A stretch of 64,000 nucleotides of DNA, from assembly GCA_016744415.1 (NCBI GenBank), contig JADGEL010000003.1, positions 186,001 through 250,000 of the forward strand. Direction: 5' to 3'. The stretch comes from Flavobacteriaceae bacterium (GTDB lineage Bacteria; Bacteroidota; Bacteroidia; Flavobacteriales; Flavobacteriaceae). Shown here piece after piece: positions 7,965-14,955 of this stretch; within the stretch, counting starts at the first letter, position 1; the number at the start of each line of letters is the position of its first letter. Below the pieces are notes generated by a model that worked only from the letters and a program-made list of their open reading frames with translations, searched no databases and was not told where the DNA came from. A program made the position numbers and the translations under genes.

Positions 7965-8813
7965 ATGCAATCAGATTTTTCAATCAGTTCTATTTTTAAA
8001 CGCTTTAAGTGGAAAATATCCATAACATTTTTACTTCTTGTTTTTGAGAACATTTCTAAAGTCTTACAGCCTCTTGTTTTGGGGATAGCAATTAATGATC
8101 TTATTCATAAAAAAAATGATGGCCTTTGGCTTTTTTGCATACTATACGGTATAAGTTTTATAATTGGCGTTATAAGGCGTTATTATGATACTAGAACATA
8201 CACCTTTATTTATACTAAAGTAGCTTCAGAAATTGCCAAAATACAAAATGAAAAAGAAGTTTCTGTATCGTCAATTGCAGCCAGAAGTTCTTTAATAAAA
8301 GAACTTGTAGATTTTTTCGAGTACGATGTTACTCATGCTTTTACTTCATTAATTGGAGTAATTGGTGCACTAATTATGTTAGCATTATTTAATTGGTGGA
8401 TTTTTGGAGCTTGCCTACTAACTATTCTCTTAATCTTTATTATTTACGCTTTGAGTAATAAAAACATATATAATTTCAATATTGGATTGAATGACGAATT
8501 AGAACATCGGATTACAGTTCTAGAAACTAGAGAGCAACAGGGTATAGTAGGTCACTTTAAAAACATCTCTAAATGGCTAGTGAAACTTTCTGATTTAGAA
8601 ACTCTTAATTTTGGTATTATCGAAATTATTCTATTTGTCTTAGTGATTTTCGCACTTTATATTTCCGCAAGTGCTACCAATACTACTGCTGGTGGTATTT
8701 TTTCAATTATTACTTATATTTTAGAATTTTCGAATGGTATTTTTATGTTGCCAATTGTTTTTCAACAAATTATTAGGCTACAAGAAATTAGTTTACGTTT
8801 AAAATCAATTTAA
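7965..8813 (+). CDS. ABC transporter six-transmembrane domain protein without ATPase
   Basis: This 282-residue protein consists almost wholly of an ABC-exporter-type membrane domain (like PF13748). Hydrophobic segments occur near residues 15-40, 55-72, 125-145, 147-165, 220-240 and 245-265. No Walker A, signature or Walker B motif is present, and no separate ATPase gene lies in the island. It may pair with an ATPase encoded elsewhere or act as a non-transport membrane scaffold. The next gene, a small membrane protein, starts one base after its stop, so the two are co-translated from the promoter at 7893. Confidence 0.8.
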   Translation: MQSDFSISSIFKRFKWKISITFLLLVFENISKVLQPLVLGIAINDLIHKKNDGLWLFCILYGISFIIGVIRRYYDTRTYTFIYTKVASEIAKIQNEKEVSVSSIAARSSLIKELVDFFEYDVTHAFTSLIGVIGALIMLALFNWWIFGACLLTILLIFIIYALSNKNIYNFNIGLNDELEHRITVLETREQQGIVGHFKNISKWLVKLSDLETLNFGIIEIILFVLVIFALYISASATNTTAGGIFSIITYILEFSNGIFMLPIVFQQIIRLQEISLRLKSI

Positions 8814-8814
8814 T

Positions 8815-9057
8815 ATGAATAAGTGGAAAACATCATTTGCATTAGTTTTAATGGCTATCGCTATCTATTTTAATTGGAGTTGGTTTTGGGCAGCGTTTAT
8901 TATGCTTGGGTTAATTCATGTTATTAAAAGTGGTGAAATTCATTTTGTTGAAGCTGTTAAAAGAAAAGAAACACCAAAACTCTATTGGTTTATGGTTGCT
9001 ATTTGGTCTTTACTTGCCCTATATTCTATTTTAAATTATTTAAACATTTTGACTTAA
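8815..9057 (+). CDS. Small membrane protein, paralogue 2 of 3
   Basis: This 80-residue protein has the same layout as the one at 7561-7824: a tryptophan-rich turn NWSWFWA, a loop SGEIHFVEAVKRKE, then LYWFMVAIWSLLALYSI. Membrane segments are near residues 5-35 and 58-76. It starts one base after the six-TM gene. Its stop codon lies inside the FNR-like box of the next promoter (9049-9062), so the two operons are packed without spare sequence. The function is unknown; partnership with the six-TM protein is inferred. Confidence 0.7.
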   Translation: MNKWKTSFALVLMAIAIYFNWSWFWAAFIMLGLIHVIKSGEIHFVEAVKRKETPKLYWFMVAIWSLLALYSILNYLNILT

Positions 9058-9092
9058 GTCAAAGATTAAGCTCTTATTAATTAAGACATTTG
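9049..9092 (+). promoter_or_regulatory. FNR-like box plus -7 element before the oxygenase operon
   Basis: The perfect palindrome TTGACTTAAGTCAA (9049-9062) starts 36 bases before GACATTTG (9085-9092), a -7 element with G for the first T. The DUF2147-like gene follows at 9114. The box overlaps the stop codon of the upstream gene. Confidence 0.8.
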
Positions 9093-9113
9093 TATTATTA
9101 AATTAAATAAATT

Positions 9114-9509
9114 ATGAGAAAAATATTTAAAATAGGAACACTTCTAATTATCACTTTATCTTTTAATGCTTGTGCACAACAAGATAATATTGTGGGGGCT
9201 TGGGATGTAAAAACAGACGCATATCAAGCTATCTATGAAATTGTAGAATATGACGGTCAGTTTTTTGGCAAAGTACACTACTATAATGATGGTGTCACTG
9301 AATACAATGGTAATGATAAAAAAGAAGATTATTTCTTAACAGATGTTGAATTTAAAGATGGAAAGTACATTAACGGAAAAATGTATTTACCAGACAGTAG
9401 TTTTTATAATGTTATTTTCACATTGAAAGACAACAATACACTAGAAGCCATAATGACTGTAAATGGTGCTCCCTACAAAGAAACTTGGAAAAGAAACACT
9501 TCAAATTAA
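9114..9509 (+). CDS. DUF2147-like secreted protein, paralogue of 5707-6093
   Basis: This 131-residue protein has a signal peptide with a lipobox-like LSFNAC. The mature part begins near GAWDVKTDAYQAIYEI, continues with GKVHYYNDGVTEY and ends with YKETWKRN. It aligns along its length with the DUF2147-like lipoprotein of the divergent operon. It is the first gene of the operon that continues with the hydroxylase, Rieske oxygenase and reductase. Its β-rich build suggests a small ligand-binding fold, but no function is known. Confidence 0.75.
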   Translation: MRKIFKIGTLLIITLSFNACAQQDNIVGAWDVKTDAYQAIYEIVEYDGQFFGKVHYYNDGVTEYNGNDKKEDYFLTDVEFKDGKYINGKMYLPDSSFYNVIFTLKDNNTLEAIMTVNGAPYKETWKRNTSN

Positions 9510-9514
9510 ACCTT

Positions 9515-10468
9515 ATGAGTAATACTAAACTTTTAATATATAGCTTACTAATAATTGCTGTAATTACAGGAAGCGTACATGCTGTTGCAAACTTTTCAGA
9601 TTTAAATATTTTATTTTCCGAAACCGTTGATTATTGGTTCTATATTTTTAATGATCTAAGCTTAATCTATATTATCATTCCATTTTTCTTTATCGAGCTT
9701 ATCCGTTATGCCGTTATTAAAAAACTAGGAAAAGATATTATACTCGATTCAGTAGCAAACGTAATTACTTTTATTGCTTTTATAATTATAGAATATACTT
9801 TGGGTTTATTAGCCATTACTAAAGTGTATTACTGGTTACACCATAACTTTAGCTTAGAACATTTACCTTTAAATATTGTGACCATATTCGGAGCTGTTTT
9901 AATAGCCGATTTTGCATACTATTGGGATCACAGGATGATGCATAGAATAAGTCTAGGTTGGGCTACTCATACAGTTCATCACAGTTCTGAACATTTTAAC
10001 ATGTCTGTAGCCTATAGATTCGGTCCTCTTGATGCCATATTTCCTATCATTTTTTCATTACCAATTGTAATGTTAGGATTTGATCCTTTATTGGTTTTAT
10101 CTGCTGAAATATTTGTGCAAGTATTCCAAACACTTTTACATACAGAAATTATAGGGAAGCTACCAAAACCTATTGAAAAAATATTTAATACACCTTCGCA
10201 TCACAGAGTACATCATGGTTCTAATAGGCAGTATTGGGATAAAAACTATGCAGGTATTTTAATTATTTGGGATCGTATGTTGGGTACTTTTGAACCTGAA
10301 GTAGAAAAAGTTTGCTACGGTATTTCCGAACCTTTAAACAGTGTTAACCCAGTAAAAGTGTTTTTTCACGGTTTAACTAGGCTCGGTAAAAAATTAGGAG
10401 AAACAAAAGGAATCGCTAATAAATTTAAAGTATTGGTTAAACCACCAGATTGGACACCTTCAAAATAA
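9515..10468 (+). CDS. Fatty-acid hydroxylase / sterol desaturase superfamily membrane enzyme
   Basis: This 317-residue membrane protein carries the three His clusters of the PF04116 di-iron superfamily: HRMMH (139-143), HTVHH (152-156) and HHRVHH in the C-terminal third. Four or five hydrophobic segments lie before and between them. Members insert oxygen into or desaturate lipids, sterols, carotenoids or ether lipids at the membrane. The ATG at 9515, five bases after the upstream stop, is preferred over a TTG at 9485 inside the previous gene. The Rieske oxygenase starts seven bases later. The substrate is unknown. Confidence 0.88.
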   Translation: MSNTKLLIYSLLIIAVITGSVHAVANFSDLNILFSETVDYWFYIFNDLSLIYIIIPFFFIELIRYAVIKKLGKDIILDSVANVITFIAFIIIEYTLGLLAITKVYYWLHHNFSLEHLPLNIVTIFGAVLIADFAYYWDHRMMHRISLGWATHTVHHSSEHFNMSVAYRFGPLDAIFPIIFSLPIVMLGFDPLLVLSAEIFVQVFQTLLHTEIIGKLPKPIEKIFNTPSHHRVHHGSNRQYWDKNYAGILIIWDRMLGTFEPEVEKVCYGISEPLNSVNPVKVFFHGLTRLGKKLGETKGIANKFKVLVKPPDWTPSK

Positions 10469-10474
10469 ATCATT

Positions 10475-11674
10475 ATGACTAATAATAAAATGATGCATGC
10501 TTTACCTGTTGATGCTTATACATTGCAAAAATGGTTTGATTTAGAACAGAAACATATTTTTAGTAAAACATGGCAGTTTGCTGGTTTAGTAGAAGATGTT
10601 ACAAATCCAGGTGATTATATTTCTGTACAAGCAGGGTTAAATAATATATTTATTATTAAAGGACGCGATCAGCGCCTACGTGCCTTCCATAATATGTGTC
10701 GACATCGTGGTACACAATTATTGCGTGCCGTCGGTAAAAGTAAAAAAGCCATAACATGCCCTTATCATGATTGGACTTACGATTTAGAAGGTAAACTAAT
10801 TAGTATTCCGAAGAAAGAAGAAGAATTTCCAGATTTATGTAATAAAGAATTACACGATTGTGGTTTAAACCTTCATGAAGCATCAGTAGATGTTTTTAAA
10901 GGGATGCTCTTTGTTCACCCTAAAAAGAATGCTCCAAGCATTATGGAATTCTTTGGTGAAGTAGCTCCTTTTCTTGGACCTCACATTCCAGAAGAATTGA
11001 TTGAATATAAACAAAAAAAAGACGAACCATTTTACGTCAAAGAGATACATGCTAATTGGAAGATAATAGTAGAAAACTATATAGATCATTATCATTTAGC
11101 ACATTTACATCAAGGCACACTAAATATGTACGACCATTCTAAAGCAGAATTTGGTTGGGCTGGACCACATTATTGGTTTTATGAACCCTTGGTGCCAGAA
11201 TATTTAGAAGATGTAAAAAACGCAGCACCTTACCCACTAATTGATAAAATGCCAGAAGATAAAATGGGTGCTTATGTACCTTGGTTATTTCCTAATATAG
11301 GCATTACTGAAAGCGAAAGCGCTTGGAATACTTTTCATGTTTTACCGCTTTCACCAGATAGAACTTTGGTAACTATTCGTTCCAAAACGATGAATGTAAG
11401 CGAATGGGAATATACCAAGCAATACACAAAATCTATGGCAAGTAAAGTATGGGAAATTTATGGTAACAGAGGAAAATATGATGGTGACAAAAATGACCCA
11501 ATGGCTTCTGGAGATTTTATGTTAGAAGATATTTATGCCTGTGAGCAGCAACAAAAATCGTTGAGTTCTCCTATGTTTAGTGTCGGAGCGCAAGCACAAC
11601 GAGGTGAATATGCAATTGGGCGTTTTCAGGAAGAAATAAAACAATGGATAGAAAAGTATAGAGACAATGAGTAA
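10475..11674 (+). CDS. Rieske non-heme iron oxygenase, α subunit
   Basis: This 399-residue protein has an N-terminal Rieske domain with C75-x-H77 (CRHRG) and C95-xx-H98 (CPYHDW). The catalytic domain supplies the mononuclear iron ligands D204/H207/H212 in NYIDHYHLAHLH, with D352 as the likely third ligand. The length and motifs resemble the choline/carnitine/stachydrine monooxygenase branch of the ring-hydroxylating family more than the classic aromatic dioxygenases with β subunits; no β-subunit gene is present. Electrons should come from the reductase, whose start overlaps its end by eight bases. Substrate class (lipid, amine or aromatic) cannot be fixed from the sequence. Confidence 0.92.
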   Translation: MTNNKMMHALPVDAYTLQKWFDLEQKHIFSKTWQFAGLVEDVTNPGDYISVQAGLNNIFIIKGRDQRLRAFHNMCRHRGTQLLRAVGKSKKAITCPYHDWTYDLEGKLISIPKKEEEFPDLCNKELHDCGLNLHEASVDVFKGMLFVHPKKNAPSIMEFFGEVAPFLGPHIPEELIEYKQKKDEPFYVKEIHANWKIIVENYIDHYHLAHLHQGTLNMYDHSKAEFGWAGPHYWFYEPLVPEYLEDVKNAAPYPLIDKMPEDKMGAYVPWLFPNIGITESESAWNTFHVLPLSPDRTLVTIRSKTMNVSEWEYTKQYTKSMASKVWEIYGNRGKYDGDKNDPMASGDFMLEDIYACEQQQKSLSSPMFSVGAQAQRGEYAIGRFQEEIKQWIEKYRDNE

Positions 11675-12749
11675 ACTCTATCTATTAAAAATACTAGAAA
11701 TAAAAAAAGAAACAGAAGATTCTGTATCTGTCTCTTTTGATGTCCCTCATGATTTACATGACATATTTAATTATAAGGCAGGGCAATACCTAACACTAAA
11801 ATTTAACATAAATGGAGAAGAAGTAATTCGTTCTTATTCATTATGCAGTTCTCCAGTTTTTGATGAACCTCTTAAAATTGGAGTAAAGCGCGTTAAAAAT
11901 GGATTGGTTTCAAACCACATCAACAATAATCTTAAAGTTGATGATTTAGTTGAAGTTATGCCTCCTAACGGACGCTTTTTTGCTGATGTTAAAAATAATA
12001 ATTACAAAACTTATTATCTATTTTCTGCTGGAAGTGGTATTACTCCAATTTTATCAATTCTCCATACTGTTTTATTAACTGAAGAACACAGTTATGTTTA
12101 TATGATTTATGGAAATAGAACAGAAAATTCAATAATGTTTAAAGCAGAATTAGAAAAGCTTCAAGAAGATTATGCAAATAGATTTATTTTAATACATACA
12201 GTAAGTCGCCCAAAAAGTAATTGGAGTGATTTATGGAAATCTTTAAATGAACAAACTTTTCGAAAAGGTCGAGTAGATACTCAAGCTGTAGAATGGTTTG
12301 TAAAAGAATACCCTCCTTATGCACAAAATGTTGAATATTATATTTGTGGACCAGGAACAATGATTGAAAACACAAAAAAAGCATTGAAAAGTATTGATGT
12401 GCCTGATGAGCGTATTTTTATTGAAAGCTTTACAGGATTAAACAAAACAAATAATAGTATAGGAATGGAAAACGCTAAATTAATTGCACTTTTAAATGAT
12501 GAAAAAATTGAAATAGCTGTTCCAAAGGGAAAAACGATTTTAAGAACTTTAATTGATGCTGGTAAAGAACCTCCTTATTTTTGTGAAGGAGGTATGTGCT
12601 TAACTTGTATGTGCAAATTAAAAAATGGCAAAGTCCATATGAATAATAATCTCTCTTTAACAGACAAAGAAGTTGAACAAGGATATATTTTAAGTTGCCA
12701 AAGCATTCCATTATCAGATACATTAGAAATTGAATACCCTAAAAAGTAA
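11667..12749 (+). CDS. Flavin/2Fe-2S oxygenase reductase (PaaE-like arrangement)
   Basis: This 360-residue protein has an N-terminal FAD-binding barrel with the flavin motif RSYSLCSS (R55-S62), an NAD(P)-binding domain (SAGSGITPILSIL, later YYICGPGTMI), and a C-terminal plant-type ferredoxin domain with cluster ligands C306, C311, C314 and C344. This FAD-NAD-2Fe2S order lets a single protein feed a Rieske oxygenase. It overlaps the oxygenase gene by eight bases, so the pair is a two-component monooxygenase or dioxygenase. It is the last gene of the operon; a new promoter follows at 12756. Confidence 0.92.
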   Translation: MSKLYLLKILEIKKETEDSVSVSFDVPHDLHDIFNYKAGQYLTLKFNINGEEVIRSYSLCSSPVFDEPLKIGVKRVKNGLVSNHINNNLKVDDLVEVMPPNGRFFADVKNNNYKTYYLFSAGSGITPILSILHTVLLTEEHSYVYMIYGNRTENSIMFKAELEKLQEDYANRFILIHTVSRPKSNWSDLWKSLNEQTFRKGRVDTQAVEWFVKEYPPYAQNVEYYICGPGTMIENTKKALKSIDVPDERIFIESFTGLNKTNNSIGMENAKLIALLNDEKIEIAVPKGKTILRTLIDAGKEPPYFCEGGMCLTCMCKLKNGKVHMNNNLSLTDKEVEQGYILSCQSIPLSDTLEIEYPKK

Positions 12750-12755
12750 ATTATT

Positions 12756-12799
12756 TTGATTTAGGTCAAAGTAGAAAAGAGAATTTTATCTGAACTTTG
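12756..12799 (+). promoter_or_regulatory. FNR-like box plus -7 element before the radical SAM gene
   Basis: The box TTGATTTAGGTCAA (12756-12769) starts 36 bases before GAACTTTG (12792-12799), a -7 element with G for the first T. The radical SAM start codon is at 12824. It begins seven bases after the reductase stop. Confidence 0.78.
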
Positions 12800-12823
12800 T
12801 AGTGTTAATTAAAATTAGTGCTT

Positions 12824-14035
12824 ATGAAAGTTTATCTAATCAAAGCTTCCGCAGGAAGTGAATATTCAAAATATAAAGCAGAAACAGGTGGTCCTCCACA
12901 AAATATTTTTTCTGCTGCAGCAACAACTCCAAGTCATGTAGAAATTGAAATGTGTGATGAGACCATTGGAATGAAAACTGATTTTAATTCTAATGCTGAT
13001 ATTGTTGCCATTTTCATGTCAACACCAGATGCTCTACGCGCATATGAAATAGCCGATAAATTTAGCCTGCAAGATAAAACAATTGTACTTGGAGGACTGC
13101 ATACTCATTTTATGCAAGAAGAAGCTAGTACACATGCAGATACTATCCTAATTGGTGAAATAGAAGGTATTTGGGAAGAGCTTTTAGAAGATTTTCAAAA
13201 TGGAAATTTAAAGAAGAGTTACAAGCGTGATACTGTTTTTGATCTAAAAAACCTTAAACCTTATCCAACACATCTTATCTATCCAGAGCGTTATGATTAT
13301 ACTTGGTCTGTAGTTGTTTCAAGAGGATGTCCTTTTAAATGTGATTTTTGTCTGGTACATAAATTCTTTAAAAAATTTCAATTACGACCTATAGAAAATA
13401 TTGTTAGCGAACTAAAAGCCTTAAAAAAGATTGGAATAGAATGGGTGGAACTACATTCAGATAATTTAACTCAGGATAAAGAATATGCCATTGCCCTTTT
13501 TGAAGCCATTGCACCTTTAAAAATGAATTTTTATGGCGAAACAACTATTATGATTGCTAGAGATAAACGCCTTTTAGCCGCAGCTCAAAAAGCGGGAATT
13601 AAAACCTTATTATTTGGTATAGAGACCCCTTCTGAAAAAGCATTAAAAGATCAGGGAAAATCTTTTGTTAAACCAGCTAAAATAAAAGAATACGCTAAAA
13701 TTATTAAAAGTTATGGCATTGAAGTTGTTGGAGATTTCTTATTTGGTTTTGATGCACATGATACAAGCATTTTTCAAGAAACGTTAGATTTTGTAAAAGA
13801 TATAGATGTTGATAAAGTGTATCCGCACCTAGTCATTCCATTCCCAGGATCTGACACTTTTAAACGATTGGATGAAGAAGGTCGAATTCTCACTAAGGAC
13901 TGGTCTAAATACGAAGGCAGTTATGCAGTATATCAACCTAAATTAATGACCACAGGAGAATTAGAAGAAGGCTTAATGTGGTTTTGGTACAAAAACGCAA
14001 ACTTTGGAGATAAATTAAAATTTATGTTTAGTTAA
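12824..14035 (+). CDS. B12-binding-domain-type radical SAM enzyme
   Basis: This 403-residue protein has an N-terminal Rossmann-like domain (about 1-130) of the type that binds cobalamin, then a radical SAM barrel with C169-xxx-C173-xx-C176 (RGCPFKCDFC). GETTIMIARD and LLFGIETPSEKAL are typical later motifs. The N-terminal domain lacks the DxHxxG loop, so B12, if bound, would be held without that histidine. Characterised relatives build or modify chlorophyll rings, hopanoids, antibiotics and lipids. The ATG at 12824 is used; a GTG lies two codons upstream. A small membrane protein follows 12 bases later. The substrate is unknown. Confidence 0.88.
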   Translation: MKVYLIKASAGSEYSKYKAETGGPPQNIFSAAATTPSHVEIEMCDETIGMKTDFNSNADIVAIFMSTPDALRAYEIADKFSLQDKTIVLGGLHTHFMQEEASTHADTILIGEIEGIWEELLEDFQNGNLKKSYKRDTVFDLKNLKPYPTHLIYPERYDYTWSVVVSRGCPFKCDFCLVHKFFKKFQLRPIENIVSELKALKKIGIEWVELHSDNLTQDKEYAIALFEAIAPLKMNFYGETTIMIARDKRLLAAAQKAGIKTLLFGIETPSEKALKDQGKSFVKPAKIKEYAKIIKSYGIEVVGDFLFGFDAHDTSIFQETLDFVKDIDVDKVYPHLVIPFPGSDTFKRLDEEGRILTKDWSKYEGSYAVYQPKLMTTGELEEGLMWFWYKNANFGDKLKFMFS

Positions 14036-14047
14036 AAATATAACATT

Positions 14048-14233
14048 ATGAATTTATGGTTTTATATAGGAATTGGATTAATTATTTGGGTATTGTATGA
14101 TTTGTATTATGGTGTCACATGGTCATTTAGACCTATTTACAGAGAGTATGAACCTAATACATATTGGTTCGTTTCAATAATTTGGTTAGTTTTTGCAATT
14201 ACAACAACTCTAGCTGGTTTAGGAATGTTGTAA
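14048..14233 (+). CDS. Small membrane protein, paralogue 3 of 3
   Basis: This 61-residue protein is a shortened version of the proteins at 7561 and 8815. It keeps the second half of the pattern: YYGVTWSFRPIYREYEPN, then YWFVSIIWLVFAITT. Two membrane segments lie near residues 3-20 and 39-58. It follows the radical SAM gene directly and should share its promoter. It ends 20 bases before the convergent ion-channel gene, with no clear terminator between them. Confidence 0.65.
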   Translation: MNLWFYIGIGLIIWVLYDLYYGVTWSFRPIYREYEPNTYWFVSIIWLVFAITTTLAGLGML

Positions 14234-14253
14234 TTACAGTATTTCCACGTTAT

Positions 14254-14904
14254 TTATTTAGTTTGATTAATGTACTTACCTACAACAATTGCAGTAATTA
14301 TCACTAAATAAATTTGCCCAACCAAGCCAATTAAAATGGCAGCTTTTTGAGCCAATTGTGTCACCGGTAGAATATCTCCATAGCCAATAGTTAATAATGT
14401 AACATAACTGTAATACATTAAGCTATCTGTTAAAGTGGTGCTAGCAAGAATCCCTTCAAACGAATTTGGATGTGCCATTTCTATACTTATACAGATAAAA
14501 AAGCCTATTAGACCTAAAGCAATGTAACCACTTATTAGTCCAAAAATGACATTTGTATTTACAACTTTAACTCTCCAAACTTGACTTATAATCTCATATG
14601 TTACTATTATATAAAATAAAAAATAAGTAATCATTCTAAGAAAATTTAAAAACCCTTGATTCTTATTCTCCATTAAATTAGTGCCAAAAATAAAAGCGCT
14701 AATAATCAATAATACAGTTAGAAACCACATCAGTTTTTCCTTTTTTGACACTAATAAAATACCTGCTAAAAGATTGATTTCAAATAATACTGGTGATACT
14801 ATATTTTCAAATAATTCTTCAGGTATTATTAATGAACCAAATAAAATTGCAATTTGACTAAAAAAGAAAAATTCAAAACGATAAGTATATAATTTTTTAA
14901 ACAT
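14254..14904 (-). CDS. Potassium-channel-type two-pore-helix ion channel
   Basis: This 216-residue membrane protein has several N-terminal hydrophobic segments and then a P-loop with the selectivity filter TIGYGD (within TLLTIGYGDILP), followed by a last membrane helix (IGLVGQIYLVIITAIVVGKYI). This is the Ion_trans_2 pattern of K+ channels. There is no visible cytoplasmic RCK or cyclic-nucleotide domain. A TACTTTTG element at 14942-14935 supplies the promoter. It has no FNR-like box and is probably not part of the island to its left. Confidence 0.87.
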   Translation of the reverse strand: MFKKLYTYRFEFFFFSQIAILFGSLIIPEELFENIVSPVLFEINLLAGILLVSKKEKLMWFLTVLLIISAFIFGTNLMENKNQGFLNFLRMITYFLFYIIVTYEIISQVWRVKVVNTNVIFGLISGYIALGLIGFFICISIEMAHPNSFEGILASTTLTDSLMYYSYVTLLTIGYGDILPVTQLAQKAAILIGLVGQIYLVIITAIVVGKYINQTK

Positions 14905-14934
14905 CTGTCTAATCTATAAGTCCTTCTTTAAACA

Positions 14935-14942
14935 CAAAAGTA
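14935..14942 (-). promoter_or_regulatory. -7 element (TACTTTTG) of the ion-channel gene
   Basis: Read on the minus strand this is a perfect TAnnTTTG element. It lies 31 bases before the channel start codon, leaving a short leader. Confidence 0.55.
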
Positions 14943-14955
14943 ATTAGTAATTTTA

